DNA of 64,000 bases from Skermanella stibiiresistens SB22 (GCF_000576635.1 NZ_AVFL01000025.1:1-64000); one strand, 5' to 3'; shown: positions 40,561-49,238, counted from the first letter of the stretch. Translations and numbers: made by a program. The notes: generated by a model not told the origin, from the sequence alone.

Positions 40561-42459
40561 CTAACGCGAAGAGGCCTCGGGGCGTCCCCGCAGCTTCTTG
40601 TAGACGGTGTTGCGGGTGACACCCAGGATTCGGGCGGTTTCGGCCACGTTGCCACCCGTCCGCTCCCAGGTCGCCACCACCCGGTCGATCACCGCGCGCT
40701 CCAGCGTCGCTTCCGCTCCGGGGCCGCCCGTTCCGCGCGCGGTCCCGCCGTCATCGGCGAGGTCGATCACGCCGCCCACGCCCGCCGCGATCGCCAGCCG
40801 GGTCAGGACGCCGCGCAACTCGCGGATGTTGCCGGGCCAGGGGCGCTCGGCCAGAGCCGCCACCGCCGCGTCGGTCAGGCGGGCGCCGGGGTCGATCGCC
40901 CGCAGCAGGTGCCGGGCGACCGCCGCGAAATCCGCCCGGCGCGCCAGCGGCGGCAGTTCCACCTCCACCGTGTTCAGACGGTAGAACAGATCGGCACGGA
41001 ACCTCCCGGCCGCCACGGCCACCTCCAGGTCCACATTGGTCGCCGCGACCAGCTGGACATCCACCTTGGAGCGGGCGCCACCGCCGACCGGGCGGATGGT
41101 CCAATCGTCCAGCAGGCGCAGCAGGATGCTCTGCAACTGGACCGGCATGTCGCCGATCTCGTCCAGGAACAGCGTGCCGCCATCGGCCTCCGCGACCAAA
41201 CCCCGGGCGCCGCCGCGCCGCGCCCCCGTGAAGGCGCCCTCGGCGTAACCGAACAGTTCGGCCTCGACCAGACTATCCGGCAAGGCGGCGCAGTTGACCG
41301 GAACGAAGGCGCCGGGACGGCCGCTGGCGCGGTGGGCGTGGCGGGCGACCAGCTCCTTGCCGGTCCCGGTCGCCCCCCGGATCAGGATCGGCACCGCCCG
41401 CGCCACCGCTCCCGAGACCTGCCGCAACGCCGCCGCCACGGCCGGGTCCTCGGCCACGAAATCAGTCACCCAATCGGCCCGCGCGACGGGAGCCCGCGCC
41501 TTCGCCTCCGGTGCCCGCCGTTCCTTCCCCGCGTGGATCGGACACGCTTGGCGCAGGTTGTCGATCGCGACGACATAGCTGCTGCCCTCATGGTCCTCCA
41601 GCCGCACCCGCTCGCGCCGGTGTCCCTCGTCCAGGAACTGGTTGAAACCGGTCCGGAACAACTCCGCGAAGTGATGGCCCGGCCGCGCCGGCAAGCCTTG
41701 CAGGAAGAACTCGGCTTGCCGGTTGGCCGCCAGCACCCGGCCCGACCCATCGACCGCCAGCAGACCAGCGCTCAGGGTCCGCAGGTATTCGGCCCTGGTG
41801 TGGAAGATCAGAACCAGATCATTCCGGTGAGCCTCGCGGAACAAGCCATTCTCGATCTGGCGCACCGACATCTTGACCAGCGCCATGGTGTGCCGCTGGC
41901 GCGACCGGCAATCGCTCGACGCGTCCAGCACCGCCGCGACATCGCCCGTCGGTCCGAAGATCGGCACCGCGTTGCAGGTCAGCCCGCCATGGATGGTGAA
42001 GAAGTGTTCCGCCCCATGAACCGTCACGGGCGCCCGCATCCCCGCCGCCAGTCCCAGCGCGTTTGTCCCTTGCGACAGTTCTCCCCACAGCCCCCCGGCT
42101 CGGATGTTCTTGGCGTCCGCCGTGGTGCGGAAGGTGTCGTCGGTGATGGTGTCGAGCACCATCCCATCGGGATCACCCAGCGCTATCATGAAGTTGGAGC
42201 CGGAAATCTGGTGATAGAGGTTGTGCATCTCGGCCAGAGCCAGCCGGCGCGTCACCTCGTACCGCTCCCGCGCTTGGCGCAGGATGGCCTCGTCGACGTG
42301 GATGACCTCCGGCGTTCGGTGCGGCTCCAATCCCGCCTCCAGGCAACGGTCCCACGACCGCAGGATTTCCGGGGCGAGCAGTTCCGGCGAGGCGATCCCA
42401 CGATCCTGAAGGGCGATCCGAGCCAGTCGCAGGCGCTCGGCGGGTGACAGAGATCCCAT
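40561..42459 (-). CDS. Sigma-54-dependent transcriptional activator (AcoR type)
   Basis: 632 residues from ATG 42459 (MGSLSPAERLRLAR), after GGGGAGGAACGGGAC. N-terminal GAF-type sensory region (about residues 60-200), then a PAS-like segment (EYLRTLSAGLLAVDGSGRVLAANRQ). The AAA+ domain has Walker A RGATGTGKE, the sigma-54 contact motif GAFTGA, and Walker B GTLFLDEIGDMP. A Fis-type helix-turn-helix ends the protein (GGNVAETARILGVTRNTVYKKL). This is the AcoR/MimR arrangement, which activates aerobic alcohol, acetoin or alkane genes. It is divergent from the adh gene, whose promoter is sigma-54 type, so it probably activates that unit. Confidence 0.93.
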   Translation of the reverse strand: MGSLSPAERLRLARIALQDRGIASPELLAPEILRSWDRCLEAGLEPHRTPEVIHVDEAILRQARERYEVTRRLALAEMHNLYHQISGSNFMIALGDPDGMVLDTITDDTFRTTADAKNIRAGGLWGELSQGTNALGLAAGMRAPVTVHGAEHFFTIHGGLTCNAVPIFGPTGDVAAVLDASSDCRSRQRHTMALVKMSVRQIENGLFREAHRNDLVLIFHTRAEYLRTLSAGLLAVDGSGRVLAANRQAEFFLQGLPARPGHHFAELFRTGFNQFLDEGHRRERVRLEDHEGSSYVVAIDNLRQACPIHAGKERRAPEAKARAPVARADWVTDFVAEDPAVAAALRQVSGAVARAVPILIRGATGTGKELVARHAHRASGRPGAFVPVNCAALPDSLVEAELFGYAEGAFTGARRGGARGLVAEADGGTLFLDEIGDMPVQLQSILLRLLDDWTIRPVGGGARSKVDVQLVAATNVDLEVAVAAGRFRADLFYRLNTVEVELPPLARRADFAAVARHLLRAIDPGARLTDAAVAALAERPWPGNIRELRGVLTRLAIAAGVGGVIDLADDGGTARGTGGPGAEATLERAVIDRVVATWERTGGNVAETARILGVTRNTVYKKLRGRPEASSR

Positions 42460-42591
42460 GTCCCGTTCCTCCCCTGGTGACCTGTCATGTGCAAGTCTTG
42501 AACGCCGAGGGTGTGGGCGGACGTTGATTATGTAAACACCCAATTCCGGCGAGCCCGGCGCGACGCCGCCGATTTCCGGCGTTTTCACATC

Positions 42592-42606
42592 TGGCACGCC
42601 GGTTGC
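42592..42606 (+). promoter_or_regulatory. Sigma-54 promoter of the adh unit
   Basis: TGGCAC-GCCGG-TTGC matches the -24/-12 consensus TGGCAC-N5-TTGC exactly. GG at 42593-42594 and GC at 42605-42606 give transcription starting near 42618, about 48 nt before the adh ATG. An AcoR-type activator gene lies immediately upstream on the other strand. Confidence 0.85.
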
Positions 42607-42665
42607 CTTGTCCCTCCCAGGTTCATCCAAGAAACCAGACGACAGAAGACAAGGGAGGATCATCC

Positions 42666-43709
42666 ATGAAGGCGGCCGTGCTGTACGAATTCGACCCCTC
42701 GCTCACCAGTCCCCAATATGTCCGCTACGAGGAGGTTCCCGATCCCCGGATCGAGAAGACCACCGACGTGATCGTCCGCATCGGCGGAGCCGGCGTCTGC
42801 CGCACCGATCTGCACATCGTCGAGGGCATCTGGCGCGACAAGGCCAATGTCCAGCTTCCTTACATCATGGGGCACGAGAACGCCGGCTGGGTCGAGGAGG
42901 TCGGCTCTGGCGTCGAGGGCATCAAGGTCGGCGATCCCGTCATCTGCCATCCCCTGGTGACCAGCGGCCATTGCCTCGCCTGCCGGCGCGGCGACGACAT
43001 GCACGCGACCGACAGCAAGTTCCCCGGCATCAACACCAATGGCGGCTACGCCGAATACCTGCTGACCGGCGCGCGGTCGCTGATCAAGCTGCCGGCCAGC
43101 CTGACTCCCAAGGACGTCGCCCCCTACACCGATGCCGGGCTGACGGCCTATCGCGCCGCCAAGAAGGCGTCGCGCCACCTGCTACCCGGCGAGTACGCCG
43201 TCGTGATCGGCGTCGGCGGCCTAGGCCATATCGGCGTCCAGGTGCTGGCGGCTTTGTGCGCCGCCGAGATCATCGCGGTCGACCGGTCCGACATGGCGCT
43301 CGGTCTGGCCAAGGAGTGCGGCGCCCATCATCTGGTGAAGTCCGACAGGACCGAGGTCGACCAGATCCTGGCACTGACCGGCGGGCGCGGGGCGGAGGCG
43401 GTGATCGACTTTGTCGGCGAGGGCGACGCCGTCGCCAAGGGGCTCGCCATGACCCGCAATGGCGGCTTCTATTACATCGTCGGCTATGGCGGGAAGGTCG
43501 AGATCCCGACCATCGAGATGATCACCTCGGAGAAGACCATCGTCGGCAACCTGGTCGGGACATATCCCGAACTGGTCGAGCTGATGGCGCTGGCCGACCG
43601 CGGCTTGGTGAAGCTGGCGACCCGCGAGTACCGGCTGGAACAGGCCAACGAGGCGCTCCACGACCTGCACCATGGCAAGGTCAAAGGCCGCGCCGTGCTG
43701 ATCCCTTGA
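42666..43709 (+). CDS. NAD(P)-dependent zinc alcohol dehydrogenase of the monooxygenase island
   Basis: 347-residue medium-chain dehydrogenase, probably oxidising the alcohol made by the adjacent monooxygenase (2-propanol to acetone is the analogy). Catalytic zinc residues are Cys45 (GVCRTDLH) and His70/Glu71 (MGHEN). The nucleotide loop is GVGGLGHIGVQ at about 177-187. Odd: the structural-zinc lobe reads TSGHCLACRRGDDMHAT, keeping only Cys103 and Cys106; the outer two positions that are Cys in related enzymes are Ser and Ala. ATG 42666 lies 7 nt after GGGAGG. First gene of a four-gene unit with the CDGSH protein and two small proteins. Confidence 0.92.
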   Translation: MKAAVLYEFDPSLTSPQYVRYEEVPDPRIEKTTDVIVRIGGAGVCRTDLHIVEGIWRDKANVQLPYIMGHENAGWVEEVGSGVEGIKVGDPVICHPLVTSGHCLACRRGDDMHATDSKFPGINTNGGYAEYLLTGARSLIKLPASLTPKDVAPYTDAGLTAYRAAKKASRHLLPGEYAVVIGVGGLGHIGVQVLAALCAAEIIAVDRSDMALGLAKECGAHHLVKSDRTEVDQILALTGGRGAEAVIDFVGEGDAVAKGLAMTRNGGFYYIVGYGGKVEIPTIEMITSEKTIVGNLVGTYPELVELMALADRGLVKLATREYRLEQANEALHDLHHGKVKGRAVLIP

Positions 43710-43719
43710 AAGTGCGGAT

Positions 43720-43962
43720 ATGAACATCGAACCGGAAGTCGCCCAGGCCGGTCCCTATGAATGGGAAGTGGAGGAAGGCGATCTGGTGTTCTGGTGCCGC
43801 TGCGGTCGCAGCGGCACACAGCCGATCTGCGACGGCTCCCACGCCGGCACCGGCATCAGCCCCATGGGGTGGAGGGCACCCGGCACCGGGACCATCTTCC
43901 TGTGCGGCTGCAAGCGAACCGGCAACCCGCCCCTGTGCGACGGCCACCACAATGACCTCTGA
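43720..43962 (+). CDS. Dual CDGSH iron-sulfur domain protein
   Basis: An 80-residue protein made of two CDGSH units. Each binds a [2Fe-2S] cluster through three Cys and one His. Ligands are Cys26, Cys28, Cys37, His41 (CRCGRSGTQPICDGSH) and Cys62, Cys64, Cys73, His77 (CGCKRTGNPPLCDGHH). It could carry electrons or donate clusters to the reductase or other members of the island, which needs several Fe-S and iron centres. It lies 10 bp after adh and overlaps the next gene by 11 bases, indicating co-transcription from the sigma-54 promoter. Confidence 0.93.
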   Translation: MNIEPEVAQAGPYEWEVEEGDLVFWCRCGRSGTQPICDGSHAGTGISPMGWRAPGTGTIFLCGCKRTGNPPLCDGHHNDL

Positions 43963-44287
43963 CCGGACTTCCGACCGCGACGACCCGTTCCAAACGCTTA
44001 TGGCCGAACGCTACGCCATCGTGGCCAAGCTGACCGAGTTGAATTCCGCGCAACTCTCTCGGGAGGGCCGGCGCGCGGGCGTCGAGTTCGAGATGGAGCA
44101 CTGCCGCCAACTCCTGGAGGCGGGACCTTCTTCCGAACACGCCGCCCGCCTCGCCGACCTGGAGCGGGAGCACCGCGACGTCCTGGAGCAGACCAAGAGG
44201 ATCGAGGCCGAGCGCGAGGCCCTGATCGAGCAACTGGAAGACATCGTCAACCGATTGAACGACCCGCAGGAAGGAAGAAGCCCATGA
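43952..44287 (+). CDS. Small coiled-coil protein, unknown function
   Basis: 111 residues from ATG 43952, which lies inside the end of the CDGSH gene in another frame. Almost entirely charged helix: LMAERYAIVAKLTELNSAQLSREGRR and then ADLEREHRDVLEQTKRIEAEREALIEQLEDIV, heptad-like, ending PQEGRSP. A single Cys and no membrane segment. No family recognised. GGAAGGAAG near its end serves the next gene, which overlaps by four bases. Probably an accessory protein of the adh/monooxygenase island. Confidence 0.75.
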   Translation: MTSDRTSDRDDPFQTLMAERYAIVAKLTELNSAQLSREGRRAGVEFEMEHCRQLLEAGPSSEHAARLADLEREHRDVLEQTKRIEAEREALIEQLEDIVNRLNDPQEGRSP

Positions 44288-44466
44288 CCGCCAACCCGGC
44301 GTCCGACGAGGAAGCCTCCAAGGACGAATTCTTCAAACGCCTCGCCGACCTGTCCCAGGAGATGATCGCCGCCCATGGCGAGGACTTCACTATGGGCGCC
44401 CTGATCCTCGGCGCCCGCTACATCGCGGAGAAGAAGGCCAAGCCGGCGGAGGTCGCGGGGAAGTGA
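44284..44466 (+). CDS. 60-residue protein of unknown function
   Basis: A short, soluble, mostly helical protein: ASKDEFFKRLADLSQEMIAAHGEDFTMGALILGARYIAEKKAK. ATG 44284 overlaps the previous stop (ATGA) and follows AGGAAGGAAG. No family recognised. The tight coupling to adh, CDGSH and the coiled-coil gene makes it a genuine gene despite its length. It is the last gene before the sigma-54 promoter of prmA. Confidence 0.7.
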   Translation: MTANPASDEEASKDEFFKRLADLSQEMIAAHGEDFTMGALILGARYIAEKKAKPAEVAGK

Positions 44467-44545
44467 GTGGCGCGAAGCGGGGACGACCAAGCCGGTGACG
44501 ACCGCCCCAACCGACCCGTTTTGAAACACCGTTCACGGCCCCGCC

Positions 44546-44560
44546 GTCCCACAAAGGGAC
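44546..44560. promoter_or_regulatory. Candidate enhancer site for a sigma-54 activator
   Basis: The inverted repeat GTCCC-ACAAA-GGGAC lies about 75 bp upstream of the -24 element of the prmA promoter, within the usual range for an upstream activator sequence. No second copy was seen near the adh promoter. Assignment is by position and symmetry only. Confidence 0.45.
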
Positions 44561-44634
44561 AAAGCCCTTAGGTCACGTATGGGAAACCTTGAAAAACGCC
44601 AGCAACCACAAGCCCTTCAAGGTCCACAAAGAGT

Positions 44635-44650
44635 TGGCACACCCCTTGCT
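44635..44650 (+). promoter_or_regulatory. Sigma-54 promoter of the prm operon
   Basis: TGGCAC-ACCCC-TTGCT is a full match to the -24/-12 consensus. GG lies at 44636-44637 and GC at 44648-44649, so transcription should begin near 44661. The downstream prmA gene and a GAFTGA-type activator at the end of the same island support it. Confidence 0.88.
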
Positions 44651-44670
44651 AAGTATTACAGACATAACAA

Positions 44671-44693
44671 TGCACCGCCCATGATGCGGTGCA
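44671..44693. repeat. Inverted repeat in the prmA leader
   Basis: Perfect arms TGCACCGC (44671-44678) and GCGGTGCA (44686-44693) with a 7-nt spacer, just downstream of the predicted sigma-54 transcript start. May be an operator or a 5' stabilising stem-loop. Confidence 0.45.
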
Positions 44694-44892
44694 ATAAACA
44701 AGGAAGTAGTGCGGGAAAACGGTCCTGACAGCGGTGCCGCGGAGTATTTCCGCATCCCAGGCGGCGGACACGTTCTGGGACGTCAAGGATCGCCAACCCA
44801 AGCTCGACTCATGCCGGCCAGAGAAGCCGGCCAAGGCGGAAATCTGTCATCCAACAAGATTCCATGCCAACAAAGAAGCCAGGGAGTAGACA

Positions 44893-46557
44893 ATGCCTGA
44901 CGGTTTGACGCTCAACAAGATCATCGCGCAGAAGGGCATCAGCATCGGCGAGGCGGCGCGCCGGGTCGCGGATCTCGGCTGGACGCCATCCTACGTCCAG
45001 GAGGCCATGACCTTCCCGACCGACTACAAGATCTCCAAGGCGCCCAAGGACCCCATGAAGCAGGTGCTGCGCTCCTACTTCCCCATGCAGGAGGAAAAGG
45101 ACAACCGGGTCTACGGGGCACTCGACGCGGCGCTGCGCGGCGACATGTTCCGCAACGTCGAGCCCCGCTGGGTCGAGTGGATGAAGCTGTTCCTGGCGAT
45201 CATCCCGTTCCCCGAGATCTCGGCCGCGCGCTCCATGGCGATGGTCGGACGGCTGGCGCCTGGCGATGATCTGCGCACCGGGTTCACCATGCAGATGGTC
45301 GACGAGTTCAGGCACTCGACCATCCAGATGAACCTGAAGAAGTGGTACATGGAGAACTACATCGACCCGGCCGGGTTCGACATCACGGAAGCCGCCTTCG
45401 GCAAGTGCTACGCGACCTCGATCGGCCGCCAGTTCGGCGAGGCCTTCGTCACCGGCGACGCGATCACCGCCGCCAACATCTACCTGACCGTCGTCGCCGA
45501 GACCGCGTTCACCAACACGCTGTTCGTCGCCATGCCGTCGGAAGCCGCCCGCAATGGCGACTACGCGCTGCCGACCGTCTTCCTGTCAGTCCAATCCGAC
45601 GAGAGTCGCCACATCGGCAACGGCCACTCGCTGCTGATGTCGATCCTCAACAACCCGGATAACCACCAGCTCCTGGAACGCGACCTCAAATACGCGTTCT
45701 GGCAGAACCACGCGATCGTCGACGCCGCCATCGGCACCATCATCGAATACGGCACGACCAACCGCGACAAGAACAAGGAGAGCTACGCCGAGCTGTGGCA
45801 CCGCTGGATCTTCGAGGACTATTACCGGACATACATGCTGCCGCTGGAGAAGTACGGCATCAAGATCCACCACGACGACGTCCACGAGGCGTTCGACCGG
45901 ATCGTCAAGAAGAACTACGTCCACAAGGTCGCCCAGTTCTTCTCCGCCGGCTGGTGGGCCAACTTCTGGCGCATCGAGGCGATGACCGAGCGGGACTTCG
46001 AGTGGTTCGAGCACAAGTATCCCGGCTGGTACGACGAGTTCGGCGCCTGGTGGGAGAACTACGCCAAGCTCAGCAAGCCCGGCAACCCGCCGATCACCTT
46101 CGTGGACACCGGCTACGTCTATCCGCACCGCTGCTGGTCCAACCTCGTTCCCTGCCTGATCCGCGAGGACATCGTGGTCGACGAGGTCGACGGCGAGATC
46201 TTCACCTATGGTCACGAGGTCGACCGCTGGACCCACAAGGTCGCCTTCCAGGGCGAGTACCAGGGACGCCCGACCCCGGCGATGGGCCGCTTCAGCGGCC
46301 ACCGCGAGTGGGAGAGCATGTATCACGGCTGGGATCTGGCCGACGCGATCAAGGACATGGGTTTCGTCCGCCCCGACGGTAAGACCCTGATCGCCCAGCC
46401 CCACCTGTCGTTCGAGGAGAAGGACATGTGGACCCTGGACCATGTCCGCGGCTACGAGATCAAGAGCCCCCTGATCACGCTGCGCGGCATGACCCCGGAA
46501 CAGCGCGACGCCCACATCGCCGAGTACAAGAAGGGCTTCAAGGTCCACAAGATCTGA
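44893..46557 (+). CDS. prmA: Soluble diiron monooxygenase hydroxylase alpha subunit (propane monooxygenase type)
   Basis: The catalytic large subunit of an SDIMO that inserts one O2 oxygen into a hydrocarbon or similar substrate. The diiron ligands are Glu108 (FPEIS), Glu138 and His141 (DEFRH), Glu203 (VAETAF), Glu237 and His240 (DESRH). Their spacing is identical to that of methane monooxygenase MmoX with a constant offset of six, and Thr207 matches the MmoX active-site threonine. The position of the MmoX cysteine is Gln145. At 554 residues, and followed by reductase, beta subunit and coupling protein in that order, it fits the Prm/Mim/Thm branch. ATG 44893 follows GGGAG. The native substrate is not provable from sequence; propane, acetone or phenol are analogies. 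Confidence 0.95.
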   Translation: MPDGLTLNKIIAQKGISIGEAARRVADLGWTPSYVQEAMTFPTDYKISKAPKDPMKQVLRSYFPMQEEKDNRVYGALDAALRGDMFRNVEPRWVEWMKLFLAIIPFPEISAARSMAMVGRLAPGDDLRTGFTMQMVDEFRHSTIQMNLKKWYMENYIDPAGFDITEAAFGKCYATSIGRQFGEAFVTGDAITAANIYLTVVAETAFTNTLFVAMPSEAARNGDYALPTVFLSVQSDESRHIGNGHSLLMSILNNPDNHQLLERDLKYAFWQNHAIVDAAIGTIIEYGTTNRDKNKESYAELWHRWIFEDYYRTYMLPLEKYGIKIHHDDVHEAFDRIVKKNYVHKVAQFFSAGWWANFWRIEAMTERDFEWFEHKYPGWYDEFGAWWENYAKLSKPGNPPITFVDTGYVYPHRCWSNLVPCLIREDIVVDEVDGEIFTYGHEVDRWTHKVAFQGEYQGRPTPAMGRFSGHREWESMYHGWDLADAIKDMGFVRPDGKTLIAQPHLSFEEKDMWTLDHVRGYEIKSPLITLRGMTPEQRDAHIAEYKKGFKVHKI

Positions 46558-46643
46558 CGCCTCAAGGGGAAAGGGGGAGCGCCGCCAAGGCGCTCCCCGC
46601 CTCCGGTCCGCCATGGCCGGAAACACGTCCAGGGGAACCGCAC

Positions 46644-47702
46644 ATGACCCAGAACCCGTTGGCCGCCCGCGCGGTCCATACGGTCCTGTTGCAGCCCGCC
46701 GGCATCGAAATGGAGGTCGAGGAAGGGGAAACCGTTCTCGATGCCGCGTTCCGCCAAGGCATCTCCCTGATGCACGGCTGCAAGGAAGGACAATGCTCAA
46801 GCTGTAAATGCGTGCTGGTCGATGGCGACGTCGAACTGCTGAAATATTCCACCTTCGCGCTGTCCGAGATGGACCGCGACACCAACCACATCCTGCTGTG
46901 CCGCACGCTCGCCTATAGCGACATCGAAGTCGAGTTGCTGAACTACGACGAGGACCTGCTGTCGCGCAGCATCGCGGTCAAGGACTTCGCGGCCCGGCTG
47001 ACCGCCATCGTCCCCTTGACCCACGACATCTTCCGCCTGGAACTCGAGATCGAGCAGCCGCTGAAGTTCTGGGCCGGCCAGTATGTCGACATCACGGTGC
47101 CCGGCAAGGGCGTCACCCGCTCGTTCTCCATGGCGAACCCGCCCAGCGATCCCCGGCGCCTCCACTTCATCATCAAGAAGTATGGCCAGGGCGCCTTCTC
47201 GGCCTTGCTGGATGGCGCCCTCAGGGTCGGTGACCCGCTGATGCTGCGGGGGCCTTACGGCACCTGTCTCCGGCGAGAGAACCGCACCGGCCCGCTGGTG
47301 CTGGTGGGTGGCGGGTCCGGCATGTCGCCGCTGTGGTCGATCCTCCAGGACCAGATCGGCTGCGGCGAGCCCTCCCGGCCGATCCGTTTCTTCTACGGCG
47401 CCCGGCAGGCCCGCGACCTGTTCTACCTGGACCGTTTCGCCGAGTTGATGGACCGCCTGCCCGACTTCCGGTTCGTGCCCGCGCTTTCGGATGCGGCGCC
47501 CGAGGACGGGTGGACGGGAGAGACCGGCTTCATCCACGAGGTCGTGCGCCGACATCTGGGCGAGTTGGGCGACGCCTCCGCGATCGACGTCTATTCCTGC
47601 GGCCCGCCGCCGATGATCGACGCGCTACTGCCGGTGCTCCAGATCGCCGGCGTCGAGCCGGAGCACACCCACTTCGACAAGTTCACGCCAGCCCTTCGAT
47701 AA
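46644..47702 (+). CDS. prmB: Monooxygenase reductase component (2Fe-2S, FAD, NADH)
   Basis: 352 residues; transfers electrons from NADH through FAD and a plant-type [2Fe-2S] cluster to the hydroxylase. The ferredoxin domain has Cys46, Cys51, Cys54 and Cys86 (HGCKEGQCSSCKC...LLC). The FAD domain (about 100-200) has GKGVTRSFSMANPP, where RSFSMAN is the flavin motif. The NAD domain has VGGGSGMSPLWSIL and CGPPPMIDALL. ATG 46644 lies 7 nt after AGGGGA, 86 bp after prmA. Order alpha, reductase, beta, coupling protein is typical of prmABCD. Confidence 0.95.
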   Translation: MTQNPLAARAVHTVLLQPAGIEMEVEEGETVLDAAFRQGISLMHGCKEGQCSSCKCVLVDGDVELLKYSTFALSEMDRDTNHILLCRTLAYSDIEVELLNYDEDLLSRSIAVKDFAARLTAIVPLTHDIFRLELEIEQPLKFWAGQYVDITVPGKGVTRSFSMANPPSDPRRLHFIIKKYGQGAFSALLDGALRVGDPLMLRGPYGTCLRRENRTGPLVLVGGGSGMSPLWSILQDQIGCGEPSRPIRFFYGARQARDLFYLDRFAELMDRLPDFRFVPALSDAAPEDGWTGETGFIHEVVRRHLGELGDASAIDVYSCGPPPMIDALLPVLQIAGVEPEHTHFDKFTPALR

Positions 47703-47734
47703 AATAAACCTTCAAAACGGGGAGGATAATGACA

Positions 47735-48853
47735 ATGACCGCACAGGTTCAGGAACCCGAAGTCAAGTCCGGCGCCGCCGGCGCCAAGAAGTTCCCGGGT
47801 TGGGACAGCCGCAAATACAACTACTTCGAACCGAAGGGCCGCAAGGCGACCCATTACGAGGACATGACGGTCGATGTCCAGCCCGACCCGGAGCGCTACC
47901 TGCTCCAGGACTGGATCATCTCGTTCGCCGACGGCACCCCGACCTATTCCAAGGACTGGACCAAGCTGAAGTCGTCCGACTGGCACAAGTTTCGGGCGCC
48001 AGACCAGGAATGGGAGCGGACCCACTACCAGCGCCAGTCCACCATCGTTGGCATGATCAAGAACGTGGTCGACAATGCCCGCAAGTCCGGAGCCCCCGCC
48101 CGGTTCGACCCCCGCTGGGTCAAGATCCTGCAAGACCATCTCGGGGCCTACAAGCACGCCGAATACGGTCTGGGCAAGGCGACCATGCAGGCCCAGCGCT
48201 ACGGCTACACCCAGATGATCAACAACGCCATCCTGACCAACTCCTCGTACAAGCTCAGGTTCTCGCAGGACCTGACGCTATACTTGAGCGAGATCGGCAT
48301 GGACCTTCCGGTGTTCGACGCCACCGCCGGCAAGACCCATTGGATGGAGGACCCGATCTGGCAGGGTGTCCGCGAGGCGACCGAGGCGGTCATGGGCGCC
48401 ACGGACTACCTGGAGCAGTATTTCGCGACCAATGTCGTGTTCGAACCCCTGGTCGCCGAACTGTTCCGCAGCGGCTTCATCATGCAGATGGCCGCCGCGC
48501 AGAACGACTTCGCGACCCCGGCCGTGGTATCGGCCGCCGAGGCCGATTACGAACAGAACCTCGCCAACTCGGTCGAGCTGTTCCACCTGCTGGCCCAGGA
48601 TCCCGAGCATGGCGAGGCCAACCGCCAGGTCATGGAAGGCTGGTTGGAGAAACACGGCACGCTTTGCGTCAAGGCGGCCAACCAGTTGCAGCCGGTCTGG
48701 TCACAGCCCCGCGTCAAGGTCGCCCAGTTCAACGACGCCCTAGCCGCCGCGTCCAACCGCTTGAAGGCGATCTGCGCCGAGATCGGCATCGAGGTGCCAG
48801 CCGCCCTGACCGCGACGACGGCCAACGACACCCAGCCAGCCGCCGAAGCCTGA
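47735..48853 (+). CDS. prmC: Monooxygenase hydroxylase beta subunit
   Basis: The small hydroxylase subunit: a ferritin-like helical fold without the diiron ligands that supports the alpha subunit dimer. About 372 residues. Family character shows in FPGWDSRKYNYFEPKGRKATHYEDMTVDVQPDPERYL near the start and the helical blocks DYLEQYFATNVVFEPLVAELFRSGF. An Ala/Thr-rich tail ends it. Start: GGGGAGG sits 9 nt before ATG 47735 and only 3 nt before ATG 47729, so 47735 is favoured. It lies 32 bp after prmB and 28 bp before prmD. Confidence 0.94.
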   Translation: MTAQVQEPEVKSGAAGAKKFPGWDSRKYNYFEPKGRKATHYEDMTVDVQPDPERYLLQDWIISFADGTPTYSKDWTKLKSSDWHKFRAPDQEWERTHYQRQSTIVGMIKNVVDNARKSGAPARFDPRWVKILQDHLGAYKHAEYGLGKATMQAQRYGYTQMINNAILTNSSYKLRFSQDLTLYLSEIGMDLPVFDATAGKTHWMEDPIWQGVREATEAVMGATDYLEQYFATNVVFEPLVAELFRSGFIMQMAAAQNDFATPAVVSAAEADYEQNLANSVELFHLLAQDPEHGEANRQVMEGWLEKHGTLCVKAANQLQPVWSQPRVKVAQFNDALAAASNRLKAICAEIGIEVPAALTATTANDTQPAAEA

Positions 48854-48881
48854 ACAACAAATAAGATAAGGAGAACGAGCC

Positions 48882-49238
48882 ATGAGCGTCGCCCATGACT
48901 TCAACATCTTCAAGCCGATGCGGGACCTGACCTTCGAGCACACGATCTCGCACCAGTGCGGCGTCACCATGAACGACAGCGTCGAGGCGCGCTGCATCGC
49001 CGAGGTGATGGAGAACAAGCCCGGCATCAAGGTGACCTACATGCCGGCCATGATCCGGATCGACGGCGAAGGCAAGATGGAGTTCAAGATGGACGAGATC
49101 ACCGAGGCCTTGGGCCGCGAGATGACTCCCCATCTGTTCGAGATCTCCACATCGACCCATTACGGCCGCATGGTCATGATCGACGACAACACGGTCATGC
49201 TGTTCGGCAACATGGATGACGCGCTCGAATACACCTGA
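48882..49238 (+). CDS. prmD: Monooxygenase coupling (effector) protein
   Basis: 118 residues of the MmoB/DmpM family: a cofactor-free protein that binds the hydroxylase and gates O2 and substrate use. The core MNDSVEARCIAEVMENKPGIKVTYMPAMIRIDGEGKMEF and the terminal GRMVMIDDNTVMLFGNMDDA are typical. ATG 48882 follows AAGGAG at 9 nt. It lies 28 bp after prmC. Confidence 0.95.
   Translation: MSVAHDFNIFKPMRDLTFEHTISHQCGVTMNDSVEARCIAEVMENKPGIKVTYMPAMIRIDGEGKMEFKMDEITEALGREMTPHLFEISTSTHYGRMVMIDDNTVMLFGNMDDALEYT

Larger units (their letters stand above)
44467..44892. other. 426-bp regulatory gap upstream of prmA
   Basis: No coding frame is convincing here. The gap contains an inverted repeat GTCCC-N5-GGGAC, a consensus sigma-54 promoter and a second 8-bp inverted repeat (all annotated separately). 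About 240 nt of leader then run to the prmA ATG. AT content is raised between 44570 and 44710. No terminator for the preceding four-gene unit is obvious. Confidence 0.7.

Noticed and set aside
44893-49238. Soluble methane monooxygenase
   Set aside because: There is no gamma subunit, the gene order differs from mmoXYBZDC, and the MmoX active-site Cys is replaced by Gln. Prm/Mim type fits better.
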